Shown: positions 42,593-51,800 of the stretch, in pieces
How positions within the stretch are numbered: the first letter of the stretch is position 1
Layout: every line of letters starts with the position of its first letter
From: Nonomuraea rubra
GTDB taxonomy: Bacteria > Actinomycetota > Actinomycetes > Streptosporangiales > Streptosporangiaceae
NCBI RefSeq assembly: GCF_014207985.1
Contig: NZ_JACHMI010000001.1
Span: forward strand, 8,167,001 to 8,231,000
Direction of reading: 5' to 3'
DNA length: 64,000 bases
Made by a program: the position numbers and the translations under genes
Notes under the pieces: generated by a model
Databases searched by the model: none
Told to the model about the DNA's origin: nothing
Seen by the model: only the letters and a program-made list of their open reading frames with translations

Positions 42593-43945
42593 GTGTCCTG
42601 GAGATCACGATTATGGTGGGCCGCCGCGCTCGCGCTGAGCGTGGCGGGTGCGGCGTACGTCGCGGCGGGGCCGGCGGGCGGGTTCGCGTTCTTCGGTTAC
42701 GGCGGGTTCTGTCCCGGCCGCGAGTTCTACCTGTTCGAGCTGAGCCGGGTGTGGTCCGTCGCCTTCGCGGTGCCGCTCCTCGGCTACGCCGGCGCGCCCC
42801 TGCTGGTCCTCGGCTTCGCCGCCTGCTGGCTGGGCACGCGCAGGGGGCGGCCCGGGCTCGGCCGGGTGCTCGCGCGGGTCATGGCCACCGTGGTGCTGGT
42901 CGTGTACGGCACGGGCCCGCTGGCCTTCGCCGTGGATCTGGCCATCGACCGGGCCTGCACCGGGGCGTGGGGCGGGCTCGCGGGGCTGTGGTTCTTCCTC
43001 GGCCCGGCCCTGGCGCCCGTGCTCGCCGCGCTGTGCGCGTTCACGGCCGTGCGCCTGCCCCGCCACCGGCTGCGCAGGCTGGTCTCGGGACGCCGCTTCC
43101 GGCGCGGAGCGGCCGTCGTGCTGGGCGTGGCCCTGCTGGGGCTCGCCCCGGCGGCCGACCTGGCGTCGGGCCCCATCAGGCCCTTGGTGTGCGAGCCTGC
43201 CTACCCCTACGCCAAGACCGTGCCGACGGGCGAGAACGCCTTCCTGTGCGGCGCCCGCCAGGGCGCGCAATACCCCACACTCCCCGATCACCGGCTGCTC
43301 GCCTTCGGCCGCGAGCAGTGCGCCCGCTACCCGGGCACGACGGTGCACGCCGCGTTCCTGGCCCCCATCTGCCCGCCGGCCGCGGCCGACTGGCAGCGCG
43401 AGATCGACGCCGAGGAGGCCGAGTACGCCCGCGAGGAGGCCGAGAGCCAGGCCGAGTGCGACCGGTTCCGTCACAAGCCGCTGATCAAGCCGGTCCGGGT
43501 CGCCAGGATCCTCGAGTTCAGCGAGATCGGGCTGGAGGCGTACGAGGACCACGAGGACAGCGAGGACGACCCGGTCATGCACCATGACCTGGTGGGCAGC
43601 GCGACCGGAGTCCTGCGGATCGATCTCGCCGCCGACTACGAGCAGTGCGTCACCACCGAGACCTACCGGCGCCGCCCGCCCGTGGAGGTCAAGGGCTGGG
43701 ACAAGGTGATCGAGGTCGGCTACCTCAGCCCCACGGGGGACTTCACGCTACGGGACCCGTTCGACTCGCCGGAGCTGCCCAACCTGGCGGTCGCGGGCAG
43801 GGGACACTACCGCGTGCGGGTGCACTACCGCGAGCCGGACTGGGAGGCGTGGACCCCGCAGCACCTGCTCGTCATGGTCTATCCGGGGCGCGGCGACGAG
43901 GTGATCGACCTCAAACGGACGCGACGGCCAGCAGGTGGCCGCTGA
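42593..43945 (+). CDS. Polytopic membrane protein of unknown function
   Basis: The 450-residue protein has about five hydrophobic segments in the first half (near 8-28, 50-75, 90-112, 122-150, 172-185), then a large hydrophilic region with several Cys (VCEPAYPYAK, NAFLCGARQGAQYP, EQCARYPG, APICPP) and a highly acidic stretch (DAEEAEYAREEAESQAE; EDHEDSEDD), probably extracytoplasmic. I recognise no family. GTG 42593 was preferred to 42584 because TAGGGT lies seven bases before it. The 3' end overlaps the convergent methyltransferase gene by 35 bp. Confidence 0.65.
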   Translation: MSWRSRLWWAAALALSVAGAAYVAAGPAGGFAFFGYGGFCPGREFYLFELSRVWSVAFAVPLLGYAGAPLLVLGFAACWLGTRRGRPGLGRVLARVMATVVLVVYGTGPLAFAVDLAIDRACTGAWGGLAGLWFFLGPALAPVLAALCAFTAVRLPRHRLRRLVSGRRFRRGAAVVLGVALLGLAPAADLASGPIRPLVCEPAYPYAKTVPTGENAFLCGARQGAQYPTLPDHRLLAFGREQCARYPGTTVHAAFLAPICPPAAADWQREIDAEEAEYAREEAESQAECDRFRHKPLIKPVRVARILEFSEIGLEAYEDHEDSEDDPVMHHDLVGSATGVLRIDLAADYEQCVTTETYRRRPPVEVKGWDKVIEVGYLSPTGDFTLRDPFDSPELPNLAVAGRGHYRVRVHYREPDWEAWTPQHLLVMVYPGRGDEVIDLKRTRRPAGGR

Positions 43946-44696
43946 CGCCCAGCAGCGACGGCTCGCACTCCAGGCGGCGGGCGGCGTCGAGCAGCAGCTC
44001 GCGCCGCCCGTCGTCGTCCAGCCAGTCGTTCACGTCGCCGTACAGCCAGAAGGCGCCCTCCAGGCCGTACCGGCGCGGCTCGGGCAGCCCCGCCTCGGTG
44101 AACTCCGTGAGGATCTCGTCGAGGCCGTGGGCGTACCCGCGGAAGCCGCCCTCCTTGGAGGAGATGAGCAGGCCCGTCTCCAGGGCCTCGTACTCGATGG
44201 CCGGCCGCCCCTCCTGGAGGAGGTAGCCGTGGTAGACGCTGTCGTGCAGGGCCGCGTACCGGGTGATGACGGCGGCGGCGACCAGCCCGCCGGGACGGGC
44301 GGCGCGGCGGGCCTCCGACAGCGCCCGCAGGCGGTCGGCGCGCTCGGGCAGGTGGTAGAGCGGGCCGAGCAGCAGCACCGCGTCGGCCTGCCCGCCGGGC
44401 ACCGGCAGCGCCCTGGCGTCACCCAGGCGGGCGCGCACCCCCGGTAGCTTCGCGGCCTCCTCGACGTGCAGCGGCACCGGATCGACGAGCTCGACGTCGT
44501 AACCCTCGGCGGCCAGCCACTCGGCGTGCACGCCCGTGCCGCCGCCCACGTCGAGCACCCCCGCGGGCGCCGGCGGCAGTAAGCGGCGCAGCACGTCGCG
44601 GGTGCGCCAGTACTCCAGGCGGCCCCGGCCCTGCCGCAGGCGCGTCAGCTCGCCCCCGCGCTCGTAGTAACCCATGACGGCGGGATCCATGATCAT
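43911..44696 (-). CDS. SAM-dependent methyltransferase, class I
   Basis: The 261-residue protein has motif I VLDVGGGTGVHAEWLAAEG, an acidic end of strand 2 (VELVDPVP), ARALPVPGGQADAVLLLGPLYHLPE as motif II/III, and a C-terminal substrate cap (LLQEGRPAIEYEALETGLL). It probably methylates a small molecule; LGPLYHL resembles the ubiE-like and tellurite/arsenite-type methyltransferases, but no specific substrate can be assigned. ATG 44696 has TAGGAT eight bases before it and no Shine-Dalgarno; an ATG two codons later is also possible. It converges on the membrane-protein gene with a 35-bp overlap. Confidence 0.82.
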   Translation of the reverse strand: MIMDPAVMGYYERGGELTRLRQGRGRLEYWRTRDVLRRLLPPAPAGVLDVGGGTGVHAEWLAAEGYDVELVDPVPLHVEEAAKLPGVRARLGDARALPVPGGQADAVLLLGPLYHLPERADRLRALSEARRAARPGGLVAAAVITRYAALHDSVYHGYLLQEGRPAIEYEALETGLLISSKEGGFRGYAHGLDEILTEFTEAGLPEPRRYGLEGAFWLYGDVNDWLDDDGRRELLLDAARRLECEPSLLGVSGHLLAVASV

Positions 44697-44843
44697 GCCA
44701 TCCGATCCTAGGATCGCCGCCGATCCGTACGCGAAGCAATATTGCGCGGCATCTTCCGCTAGCAGATCGTGTGCTGGCAGTCGCATGGCGCCGTCGTTAC
44801 CATGACCTCGGGACTGATTGATCGTCGGACGGCGGGGCGAGCG

Positions 44844-45881
44844 ATGGCACGGTTCATGGCGGCGTTGAAGAGGTCCGCCCCATGGGCGGCACGCAACGCG
44901 GACGGCGCCATCGCCCTGGGCCTGGCGATCGTGGTGGGCGTGCTCGGCATCATGCCCGACGAGATCTTCGGCCCGCAGGGCGACGAGATCCAGGGCCAGC
45001 TCGTGACCGCCGCGACCCTGGTGATCCTCGCGCTGGTGGCCACCGCGCTGCTGCGCGACCGCGCCCGGCAGGCCCCCGTCGAGAAGACGATCACCTCGGG
45101 GGCCCTGGCCGAGCTGCCCGTACGCCTGGCCCGCCTGGAGGAGATCGAGACCCTGGCCCACAGCACCCGCAGGGCACTCGACTCCCTGCAGCTCGTCAGG
45201 GTGCTGGGCAGCAGGCAGGAGATCGCGCACTCCCATGCCGAGGCCCGCAAGGACACCACCCGGTGGAGCTTCAAGGGCGGTACGGGCACCTACCTGCGGG
45301 CGGTCACCCTGCCCGAGTGCGTCGCCGCCGCGCGCAGGGACAAGCGGCACCTCAGGGTCAGCGTCGAGATCATCGACCCGGGCGACGTGGAGGTGTGCGA
45401 GACCTACGCCCACTACCGCCGCTCGCTGTCCGACGCCCCCGACGGCACCGGCGAGACGTGGACGACCGACCGGGCCAGGAAGGAGTCGTACGCGACCATC
45501 CTGGCCGCCTTCTGGCACCGCCAGCGCTACGGGCTGCTCGACATCGAGGTGGGCCTGTCCTCGACGATGACCACGTTCCGCTGGGACCTGTCCTCGACCC
45601 GGCTGATCATGACGGTCGAGGACCCGAACATGGCGATGACCGCGCTGGCCGACACGTTCTACTACGAGAACTGCGACACCGAGCTGCGGCTGAGCCTGGA
45701 GCAGGCGCGCCGGGTGCCGCTGGAGATGTACAAGAAGGTGCCGCTCGGCGACGAGCCCACCATCGAGGAGGTGCAGGAGCTGTTCGAGCGGATCGGGGTG
45801 CCCCTGCCCAAGTCGTACAACGGCCGCGACGTCGTCGACATCGCCCGCAAGGCCCTGCGCGCCGTGGACCCGTACTCATGA
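44844..45881 (+). CDS. Two-TM protein with large cytosolic domain, unknown (first gene of a three-gene cassette)
   Basis: The 345-residue product has two membrane segments near the N-terminus (IALGLAIVVGVLGIM, ~18-33; VTAATLVILALVATALL, ~48-65) and then a soluble domain. Its core has RWSFKGGTGTYLRAVTLPECVAAARRDKRHLRVSVEIIDP followed by CETYAHYRRS (quoted in parts); to my eye this pattern resembles a phospholipase-D-like or nucleotide-sensor fold, but no HKD motif is present. The start is uncertain: ATG 44844 has GGGGCGAG upstream, ATG 44802 does not. Its stop overlaps the next start (ATGA). The 2TM-plus-domain layout is one used by several immunity effectors; this is inference only. Confidence 0.65.
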   Translation: MARFMAALKRSAPWAARNADGAIALGLAIVVGVLGIMPDEIFGPQGDEIQGQLVTAATLVILALVATALLRDRARQAPVEKTITSGALAELPVRLARLEEIETLAHSTRRALDSLQLVRVLGSRQEIAHSHAEARKDTTRWSFKGGTGTYLRAVTLPECVAAARRDKRHLRVSVEIIDPGDVEVCETYAHYRRSLSDAPDGTGETWTTDRARKESYATILAAFWHRQRYGLLDIEVGLSSTMTTFRWDLSSTRLIMTVEDPNMAMTALADTFYYENCDTELRLSLEQARRVPLEMYKKVPLGDEPTIEEVQELFERIGVPLPKSYNGRDVVDIARKALRAVDPYS

Positions 45882-46495
45882 GCCTGCGCGGCGTGCACGA
45901 GGTGCTGCTCGCGGGGGAGGCCAGGGCGTGGGCGCTGGCGGAGCTGTCGCGGCCGGACCTGACGGCCGTACGCCACCCGCTCGGGTTCGTCTGCCTGCCG
46001 CTGGAGCGCGAGGGCGGCGAGGGGGTATGCCTGCATCTGTGGACCGACTCGCTCGCGCACGCCGAGAGCACCACCTCGCAGATCCACTGCCACAGCTGGG
46101 ACCTGGTCAGCCACGTGCTCTACGGCCAGGTGCGCAACGTGCACGCCGTGGTCGACGACGCCTGCGACCATGCCACGCACCGCGTGTACGAGGTGGTCAG
46201 CGGTGCCGATGGCGACCGGATCTCGCCCACCTCCCGCACCGTGCGGCACACCACGGGCCTGGTGGAGGTCTTCGGCCCCGGCGACACCTACACGCTGGCC
46301 GCCGACCGCTTCCACAGCAGCGTGGTGCCCGAGGGCGGCGAGGCGGCCACGATCGCGCTCGGCCGCGGCCGGCCCGGCAGCCACGACCTGTCGCTCGGCC
46401 CACTGGCCGGCCGCTCCCACCACGTCTCCAGGCAGCCGCTGGACGCCGGGGAGCGGGCCCTGGCCATCCGCACCATCACCGCGCACCTGACCTGA
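45878..46495 (+). CDS. Cupin-like protein (second gene of the cassette)
   Basis: The 205-residue protein shows a pattern compatible with the cupin metal-binding core: IHCHSWDLVSHVLYGQVRN gives HxH and the following glycine turn, and DRFHSSVVPEGGEAATIAL supplies a later His. FGPGDTYTLAADRFH is the typical 'PG' turn of cupin motif 2. It may be a small-molecule dioxygenase, isomerase or sensor. It is coupled to the 2TM gene by ATGA and followed after 10 bp by an inositol-monophosphatase-like gene with GAGAGGG before its ATG. No exact family is recognised. Confidence 0.65.
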   Translation: MSLRGVHEVLLAGEARAWALAELSRPDLTAVRHPLGFVCLPLEREGGEGVCLHLWTDSLAHAESTTSQIHCHSWDLVSHVLYGQVRNVHAVVDDACDHATHRVYEVVSGADGDRISPTSRTVRHTTGLVEVFGPGDTYTLAADRFHSSVVPEGGEAATIALGRGRPGSHDLSLGPLAGRSHHVSRQPLDAGERALAIRTITAHLT

Positions 46496-46505
46496 GAGGG
46501 CACCG

Positions 46506-47306
46506 ATGGACCTGGATCACGCTCGTACGGTCGCCGTCGAAGCCGCCGAGGCCGCGGGCGCCCTGCTCCGGGAGGGCACGCGGGGCGCGCTCGGCACCCG
46601 GGCCAAGGGGGAGGCCGGCGACGTGGTCACCGACCTGGACCTGGCCTCGGAGAAGCTGCTGCTGGAGCGGATCCTGACGGCGTACCCGTCGCACACGGTG
46701 ATCGCCGAGGAGTCGGGGCTGGTCGGCGCGGCGGGCGGCGAGTGGACGTGGCTGGTCGACCCGCTCGACGGCACCAACAACGTGGCCATCGGGCTGCCGG
46801 CGTACGTGGTGGGCGTGGCGCTGTGCAGGGACGGGCTGCCGCTGCTGGGCGTGGTACACGACCCGGTCTCCCGCCAGACGTGGTCGGCCCTGCGGGGGAA
46901 GGGCGCGGTCGCCTCCTCGGGCATGCGCCTGGCGCCGCCGTACGCGCCGAGCCCGCACGGGCCGCTGCTGGCCTGGACCCAGGGGTACGGCATCGCCAGG
47001 GACGACGCCACCGTCCGGCGGCTGAAGACGGCGCTCGACCTCAACGCCCGCCGGGTGCTGCAACTCTGGGCTCCGCTGCTGGCCTGGGCGATGCTGGCGC
47101 GCGGCGACATCGACGGGATCGTGGGCTACCGGGCAGGGGTGGTGGACCTGCCGGCGGGGGCGCTGCTGGCGCAGGAGGCGGGCATCGAGATCCGTGGGCT
47201 GGACGGGGGCCCGTACGAGGAGTGCGTGGACGCTCCCGCCGACGAGCGCAGCTTCGTGGCCGCCCATCCGCGGGCCATGCCGGGGCTGCTGTCGTTCCTC
47301 CAGTGA
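46506..47306 (+). CDS. Inositol-monophosphatase family protein (third gene of the cassette)
   Basis: The 266-residue Mg-dependent phosphatase has all family landmarks: VTDLDLASEKLL, the first metal Glu pair in IAEESGL, DPLDGTNN with both metal-binding Asp, and the third site Asp in VVDLPAGALLAQEAG. Members remove phosphate from inositol phosphate, fructose-1,6-bisphosphate, histidinol phosphate or 3'-phosphoadenosine nucleotides; which applies here cannot be told. It is in one unit with the 2TM and cupin-like genes, so the three may act on one phosphorylated small molecule. Confidence 0.85.
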   Translation: MDLDHARTVAVEAAEAAGALLREGTRGALGTRAKGEAGDVVTDLDLASEKLLLERILTAYPSHTVIAEESGLVGAAGGEWTWLVDPLDGTNNVAIGLPAYVVGVALCRDGLPLLGVVHDPVSRQTWSALRGKGAVASSGMRLAPPYAPSPHGPLLAWTQGYGIARDDATVRRLKTALDLNARRVLQLWAPLLAWAMLARGDIDGIVGYRAGVVDLPAGALLAQEAGIEIRGLDGGPYEECVDAPADERSFVAAHPRAMPGLLSFLQ

Positions 47307-47412
47307 GGAAAAATCCGCGGATGTTGTGTGTCGTTTGTCGATGAGTTCCGCCGCCGTTCGACGTCTATTTAGAGGGTGCCGAGAACGGCATCACCGCGGA
47401 GAGGAGCCCGAC

Positions 47413-47655
47413 ATGTTCACCACCACCGAGCTGGCCCAGGTGCTCTTCGTCACCACCCTCCAGCCGTCCGACGAGCTGTCCCCGTTCCGGATCCGCGAGG
47501 CCGTGGACGAGCGGCTGTGCGCGTGCGGCGGCGACCCGTCCTGGTGCGCGGCGTTCGTGGCGCAGGAGGCCGGCGACCACCCCGAGGCGTACGCGCGCCG
47601 GATGCGCTGGGCCCTGGACGCGGTCGCCTGCGCCTACGAGCCCGCCGCCGTCTGA
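47413..47655 (+). CDS. Small Cys-containing protein, unknown function
   Basis: The 80-residue protein begins MFTTTELAQVLFVTTLQPSDELSPF and has four Cys, three of them clustered in RLCACGGDPSWCAAFVAQEAGDHPE, a possible metal site. The C-terminal half is helical (YARRMRWALDAVACAYEP). The ATG has GAGGAG at the right distance, so it is probably a real gene. I recognise no family with certainty. The preceding 106 bases hold a possible AT-rich promoter region (TATTTAG near 47368). Confidence 0.7.
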   Translation: MFTTTELAQVLFVTTLQPSDELSPFRIREAVDERLCACGGDPSWCAAFVAQEAGDHPEAYARRMRWALDAVACAYEPAAV

Positions 47656-47680
47656 CCCGGCCTGAGCAAGCCCGGGTCAG
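47652..47680. terminator. Terminator overlapping two convergent stop codons
   Basis: CTGACCCGG and its complement CCGGGTCAG form a 9-bp stem around an 11-base loop. The stops of the small Cys protein and of the permease both lie within or at the edges of the stem. Confidence 0.7.
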
Positions 47681-48849
47681 CCGAACTCCACCAGCGCCCA
47701 CACCGTGGCCAGCAGCCCGGCGACGGCCAGGCCGGCCCCGGTGAGCAGGAAGCGGCGCATCGGGACCCGGACGTCGTGGCGGCGGCACGACTCGAACCAC
47801 AGCAGCGTGGCCAGCGAGGCCCACGGGGTGATCACGGGGCCGACGTTGGTGCCGGCCAGCAGGGCCAGCAGGCGGTCCTGGTCGGCGGCGGGGATGACGA
47901 TCTCGACGGCCTTGTAGGCGGGCAGGTTGTTGATCAGGTTGGACAGCCCGGCGCCCACCGCGGCGGTGCGGTAGGGGTCGCCCTCCGTACCGATCATCCA
48001 GGTCATCAGCGCGGACAGGCCGTGGATGCTGAGCGTGGGCACGACCAGGAACAGGCCGGTCACGAAGATGACGAGCTGCCAGGGGATCAGGCTCCACGTC
48101 AGGCGCTCGCGGGCGCGCAGCACGAACGCGGCCAGCACGGTCGCGGCGGCCGCCGTGGCGGCGATCGCCACGTGCGTCTCCAGCAGCAGCAGGACGATGA
48201 ACAGCAGGCACGCCGCCGACGCGGCGCCGAACAGCACGCGGTCGGCCACCGGCTCCAGCACCGGCGGGGTGTAGCGCAGGTCGCGCCGCTCACCGCGCCG
48301 CCAGTAGAACACCCACAGGAACACCATCGTCACCGCGATCGCGGCGGCCTGCGGCGCCCACATGCGGGCGGCGAACTCGGTGGCGTCCAGGCCGATCTTC
48401 CGCATGCCGAGCAGGTTCGTGAGGTTGGAGACCGGCAGCAGCAGGCTGGCGGTGTTGGCCAGCCAGATCGTGGTCATGGCCAGGGGGAGGGCGGCGATGC
48501 GGGCCCGTGGCGCCAGGGCGAGCATGACGGGGGTGAGCAGCACTGCCGTCGTGTCCAAGTTCAGAAATATCGTAACAAATGACGCAAAAGCGACACAAAG
48601 AAAGAACAGGGCGGCGTAATTGCCGCGCCCGAGGACCGCCATCCTGGCCGCGATGGCGTCGAAAACCTGCGCCTCCTTGGTGAGCTCGGCCAGCACGATG
48701 ATCGCCACCAGGAAGACCAGCAACGGGCCGATCTCACCCAGGCTGGTGACCGCGTCGGCCCAGGGCAGCAGGCCGGCCGCCACGAAGACCAGACCGAGGA
48801 CCAGCAGCCCGACCCTGATCCAGTCGAGCACGCCAAGACGCCGCCACAC
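47677..48849 (-). CDS. ArsB/SLC13-superfamily ion permease
   Basis: This 390-residue protein has ~11 hydrophobic segments and ion-transporter-superfamily sequence: LVFLVAIIVLAELTKEAQVFD, a repeated NLDTTAVLLTPVMLALAP / SNLINNLPAYKAVEIVIPA pattern characteristic of ArsB and NhaD-like carriers, and NVGPVITPWASLATLLWF at the C-terminus, typical of ArsB. It could export arsenite or another oxyanion; no arsR or arsC is adjacent, so the substrate is open. The start overlaps none of the divergent gene if GTG 48849 is used; GTG 48831 is also plausible. Confidence 0.82.
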   Translation of the reverse strand: MWRRLGVLDWIRVGLLVLGLVFVAAGLLPWADAVTSLGEIGPLLVFLVAIIVLAELTKEAQVFDAIAARMAVLGRGNYAALFFLCVAFASFVTIFLNLDTTAVLLTPVMLALAPRARIAALPLAMTTIWLANTASLLLPVSNLTNLLGMRKIGLDATEFAARMWAPQAAAIAVTMVFLWVFYWRRGERRDLRYTPPVLEPVADRVLFGAASAACLLFIVLLLLETHVAIAATAAAATVLAAFVLRARERLTWSLIPWQLVIFVTGLFLVVPTLSIHGLSALMTWMIGTEGDPYRTAAVGAGLSNLINNLPAYKAVEIVIPAADQDRLLALLAGTNVGPVITPWASLATLLWFESCRRHDVRVPMRRFLLTGAGLAVAGLLATVWALVEFG

Positions 48850-48895
48850 CCGAAGATGATCGCACACCGGCGGCGGGGCAAGGGATACTGAGCGA

Positions 48896-51800
48896 ATGGC
48901 ACGTGACGGCAGGCCGACCGACATCTTCGTCAGCTACTCCCCGGCCGACACAGCCTGGGCGACCTGGATCGCCTGGGAGCTGGAGGCGGCGGGCTACCGC
49001 ACCATGATCCAGGCCTGGGACTTCGTGCCCGGCACCAACTTCATCGACTTCATGGACCGCGGCGTCAGCGAGGCGAAACTCGTCGTGGCCGTGCTCTCCC
49101 GCAACTACCTGGGCTCGCGCTACGGCCGCTTGGAGTGGCAGGCGGCGCTGCGGGCCGACCCCGACAACCCCTCCAACAAGCTCGTCACGATCAGGCTGGA
49201 GGACGTGCCCCTGGAGGGGCTGCTGTCCACCATCACCTGGGTCGACCTGCTGGGCGTCACCGATCCCGGCCAGGCCAGGGCGCTGCTGCTCGGCCGGGTC
49301 GGGGAGGCGCTGGCGGGCCGGGCCAAGCCCGAGGCCGCGCCCGCCTTCCCCGACGGCTCCGTCGTGCCACCGTCGCCGCCCGCGACCCTGCCCAGCCTGC
49401 CGCCGCCCGCCGAGCGGGCCAGGGCCAGGCGCGCCCCGGTCACGCCGCCCACGTTCCCCCCGGTGGCCGGCGAGAGCCGGGGCCGCGACTCGATCGGCGT
49501 GCTGCACATCGGCGGTCCCCGCTTCGGGCGCGCGCTGCCCGACCCCGGCGAGCCGTTCACGCCCGAGGACATGCAGGCCCGCATCTGGGCCGACCTGACC
49601 GCCCTGTACGACCGCGGCATGCCCCGCCCCGACCTCATGGTCGTCAGCGGCGACCTGACCGAGTCGGGCAGCCTGGGGCAGTACGCCCAGGCGACCCGGT
49701 TCGTGACCGACCTGCGGCTGCTGCTCGGCCTGGAGCCGCACCGGCTGGTGCTGCTGCCGGGGCCGCGCGACGTCACCAAGGCCGCCGCCAGCGCGTACTT
49801 CATGACCTGCGAGGCCGACGACGTGAGCCCGCAGCCGCCGTACTGGCCCAAGTGGCGCCACTTCGCCACCCTGTTCGGCGAGCTGTACCAGGGGCTGGAC
49901 GACCGGGTGTTCGACGGCGGGCAGCCGTGGACGCTGTTCGAGGTACCCGATCTGAAGGTGGTCGTGGCAGGGCTGAACTCGACGATGGCGATGAGCCATC
50001 TGGAGCGCGACGCGTACGCGATGCTCGGGGAGGCGCAGGCGGCCTGGTTCGCCGAGCGGCTGCGGCCGTACGAGGAGCGCGGGTGGCTGCGCCTGGGCGC
50101 GATGGGGCACCCGCCGGAGGAGCTGACGGACGCGCCGGCGTTCGAGCGGCTGCTGGGGCACCGGCTCAACCTGCTCTTCCACGGCGGCACCGGGCAGGCG
50201 GCCGAGGGGCGCATCGGCGCGCCGCGCTCGGGGCGGCACCACCTCGTGGAGATCGGCCCCGACGGGCTGCGCACGTGGGTGCCCGACCAGGAGCGTCCCG
50301 AGCCGGTGCGCGTACGCTGGCGGGCCGCGCAGGCGACGTTCACCGGCGAGAGCCCGCCCGAGCAGCCGCCCGCCGCCAAGCCGGAGGAGCGCGTGCCGAG
50401 CCCCGTGGAGCTGCTGCTCGACCGGGTCACCGAGGTCTGCGAGGCCAGGCACGAGCGCGCCAAGATCCGCAGGTTCGACACGCATCTGGTGGTCACCCAG
50501 GCCGAGGACGGCTTCGTCCGCCAGACCATGATCGGCGCGCACGTGGGCGCGCTGGACGAGGAGGCGGTGGCCGGGTTCGTGCGGCAGGCGCACGCCGGCG
50601 GGCTGGCCGCCGAGCTGGTCTACCAGGGGCCGCCGGCGCCGCGCTCGCTGCGCGAGGACCTGATGCGGATGGGCGTGCGGCTGCGCAGCTTCACCGAGTT
50701 CCAGGGGCTGCTCGACCTGAGCGGCTACGTCGCCGAGCAGACCGCCAGGCTGACCTCCGACCGGCGTTACCCGCCCGCCCTGTACGTCCCGCAGCGCTAC
50801 CGCGAGCTCGACCGCCCCGGCAGCCAGATCAGGCACGGCCTGACCGACGAGCTGATGCGGCTGCTGGCCGCCGACCACGGCCGGTTCCTGCTGCTGCTGG
50901 GCGACTTCGGCCACGGCAAGACGTTCGCGCTGCGCGAGCTGGCCCGGCGCATCCCGGCCGAGCTGCCGCACCTGACGCCGATCCTCATCGAGCTGCGCGC
51001 CCTGGACAAGGCGCACTCCGTGGACGCGCTGGTGGCGGCGCACCTGGCGGGCCACGGCGAGGAGGTCATCGACCTGAAGGCGTTCCGCTACCTGCTGCGG
51101 CAGGGGCGGATCGTGCTGCTGTTCGACGGGTTCGACGAGCTGGTGACCCGGCTGACCTACGACCGGGCGGCCGACCACCTGGCCACGCTGCTGGCGGCGG
51201 CCGACGACAAGGCGAAGATCGTGGTGGCCAGCCGTACCCAGCACTTCAAGTCGCACAGCCAGGTGCTCACCTCGCTCGGCGAGATGGTCGGGGTGCTGCC
51301 GCAGCGGCGGGTCCTCGGCGTCGAGGACTTCACGCCCGACCAGATCCGCTCCTACCTGGCCAACCGGTTCGGCGGCGGCGAGGAGGCCGGCGCCCGCATG
51401 TCGCTGATGGGGGAGATCCAGGACCTGCTGGCGCTGGCCCAGAACCCGCGCATGCTCAGCTTCATCGCCGACCTCGACGCCGACCGCCTGCGTACGGTCG
51501 CCGAGGCCCGCCACACCATCAGCCCCGCCCTGCTGTACGAGGAGATCCTCACCTCGTGGCTGGCCTTCGAGGAGCGGCGGGCCAGGGTCCCCGGCTCCCC
51601 CGCGGGCCTGAGCCTCGAGGAGCTGTGGCAGGTGGTGACGGCGCTGGCGGTGCGGCTGTGGGAGTCCGGCGAGGCGCTGCTGGCCCTGGACGAGCTGACC
51701 GAGATCGGCGAGACGCTGACCGGCCTGGCCGACGGCCGGCTCACCGCCGCGCACGCCGCCTTCCGCATGGGCTCGGGCAGCCTGCTGGTGCGTACCGACG

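Noticed and set aside
44769..44843. Longer N-terminus for the 2TM protein (starting MCWQSHGAVV or MTSGLIDRR)
   Set aside because: No ribosome site precedes these starts and the extra residues lack character; ATG 44844 has a better site, though this remains uncertain.
47677..48849. Arsenic resistance operon
   Set aside because: Only an ArsB-like permease is present; no arsR, arsC or arsenite-sensing motif is adjacent.
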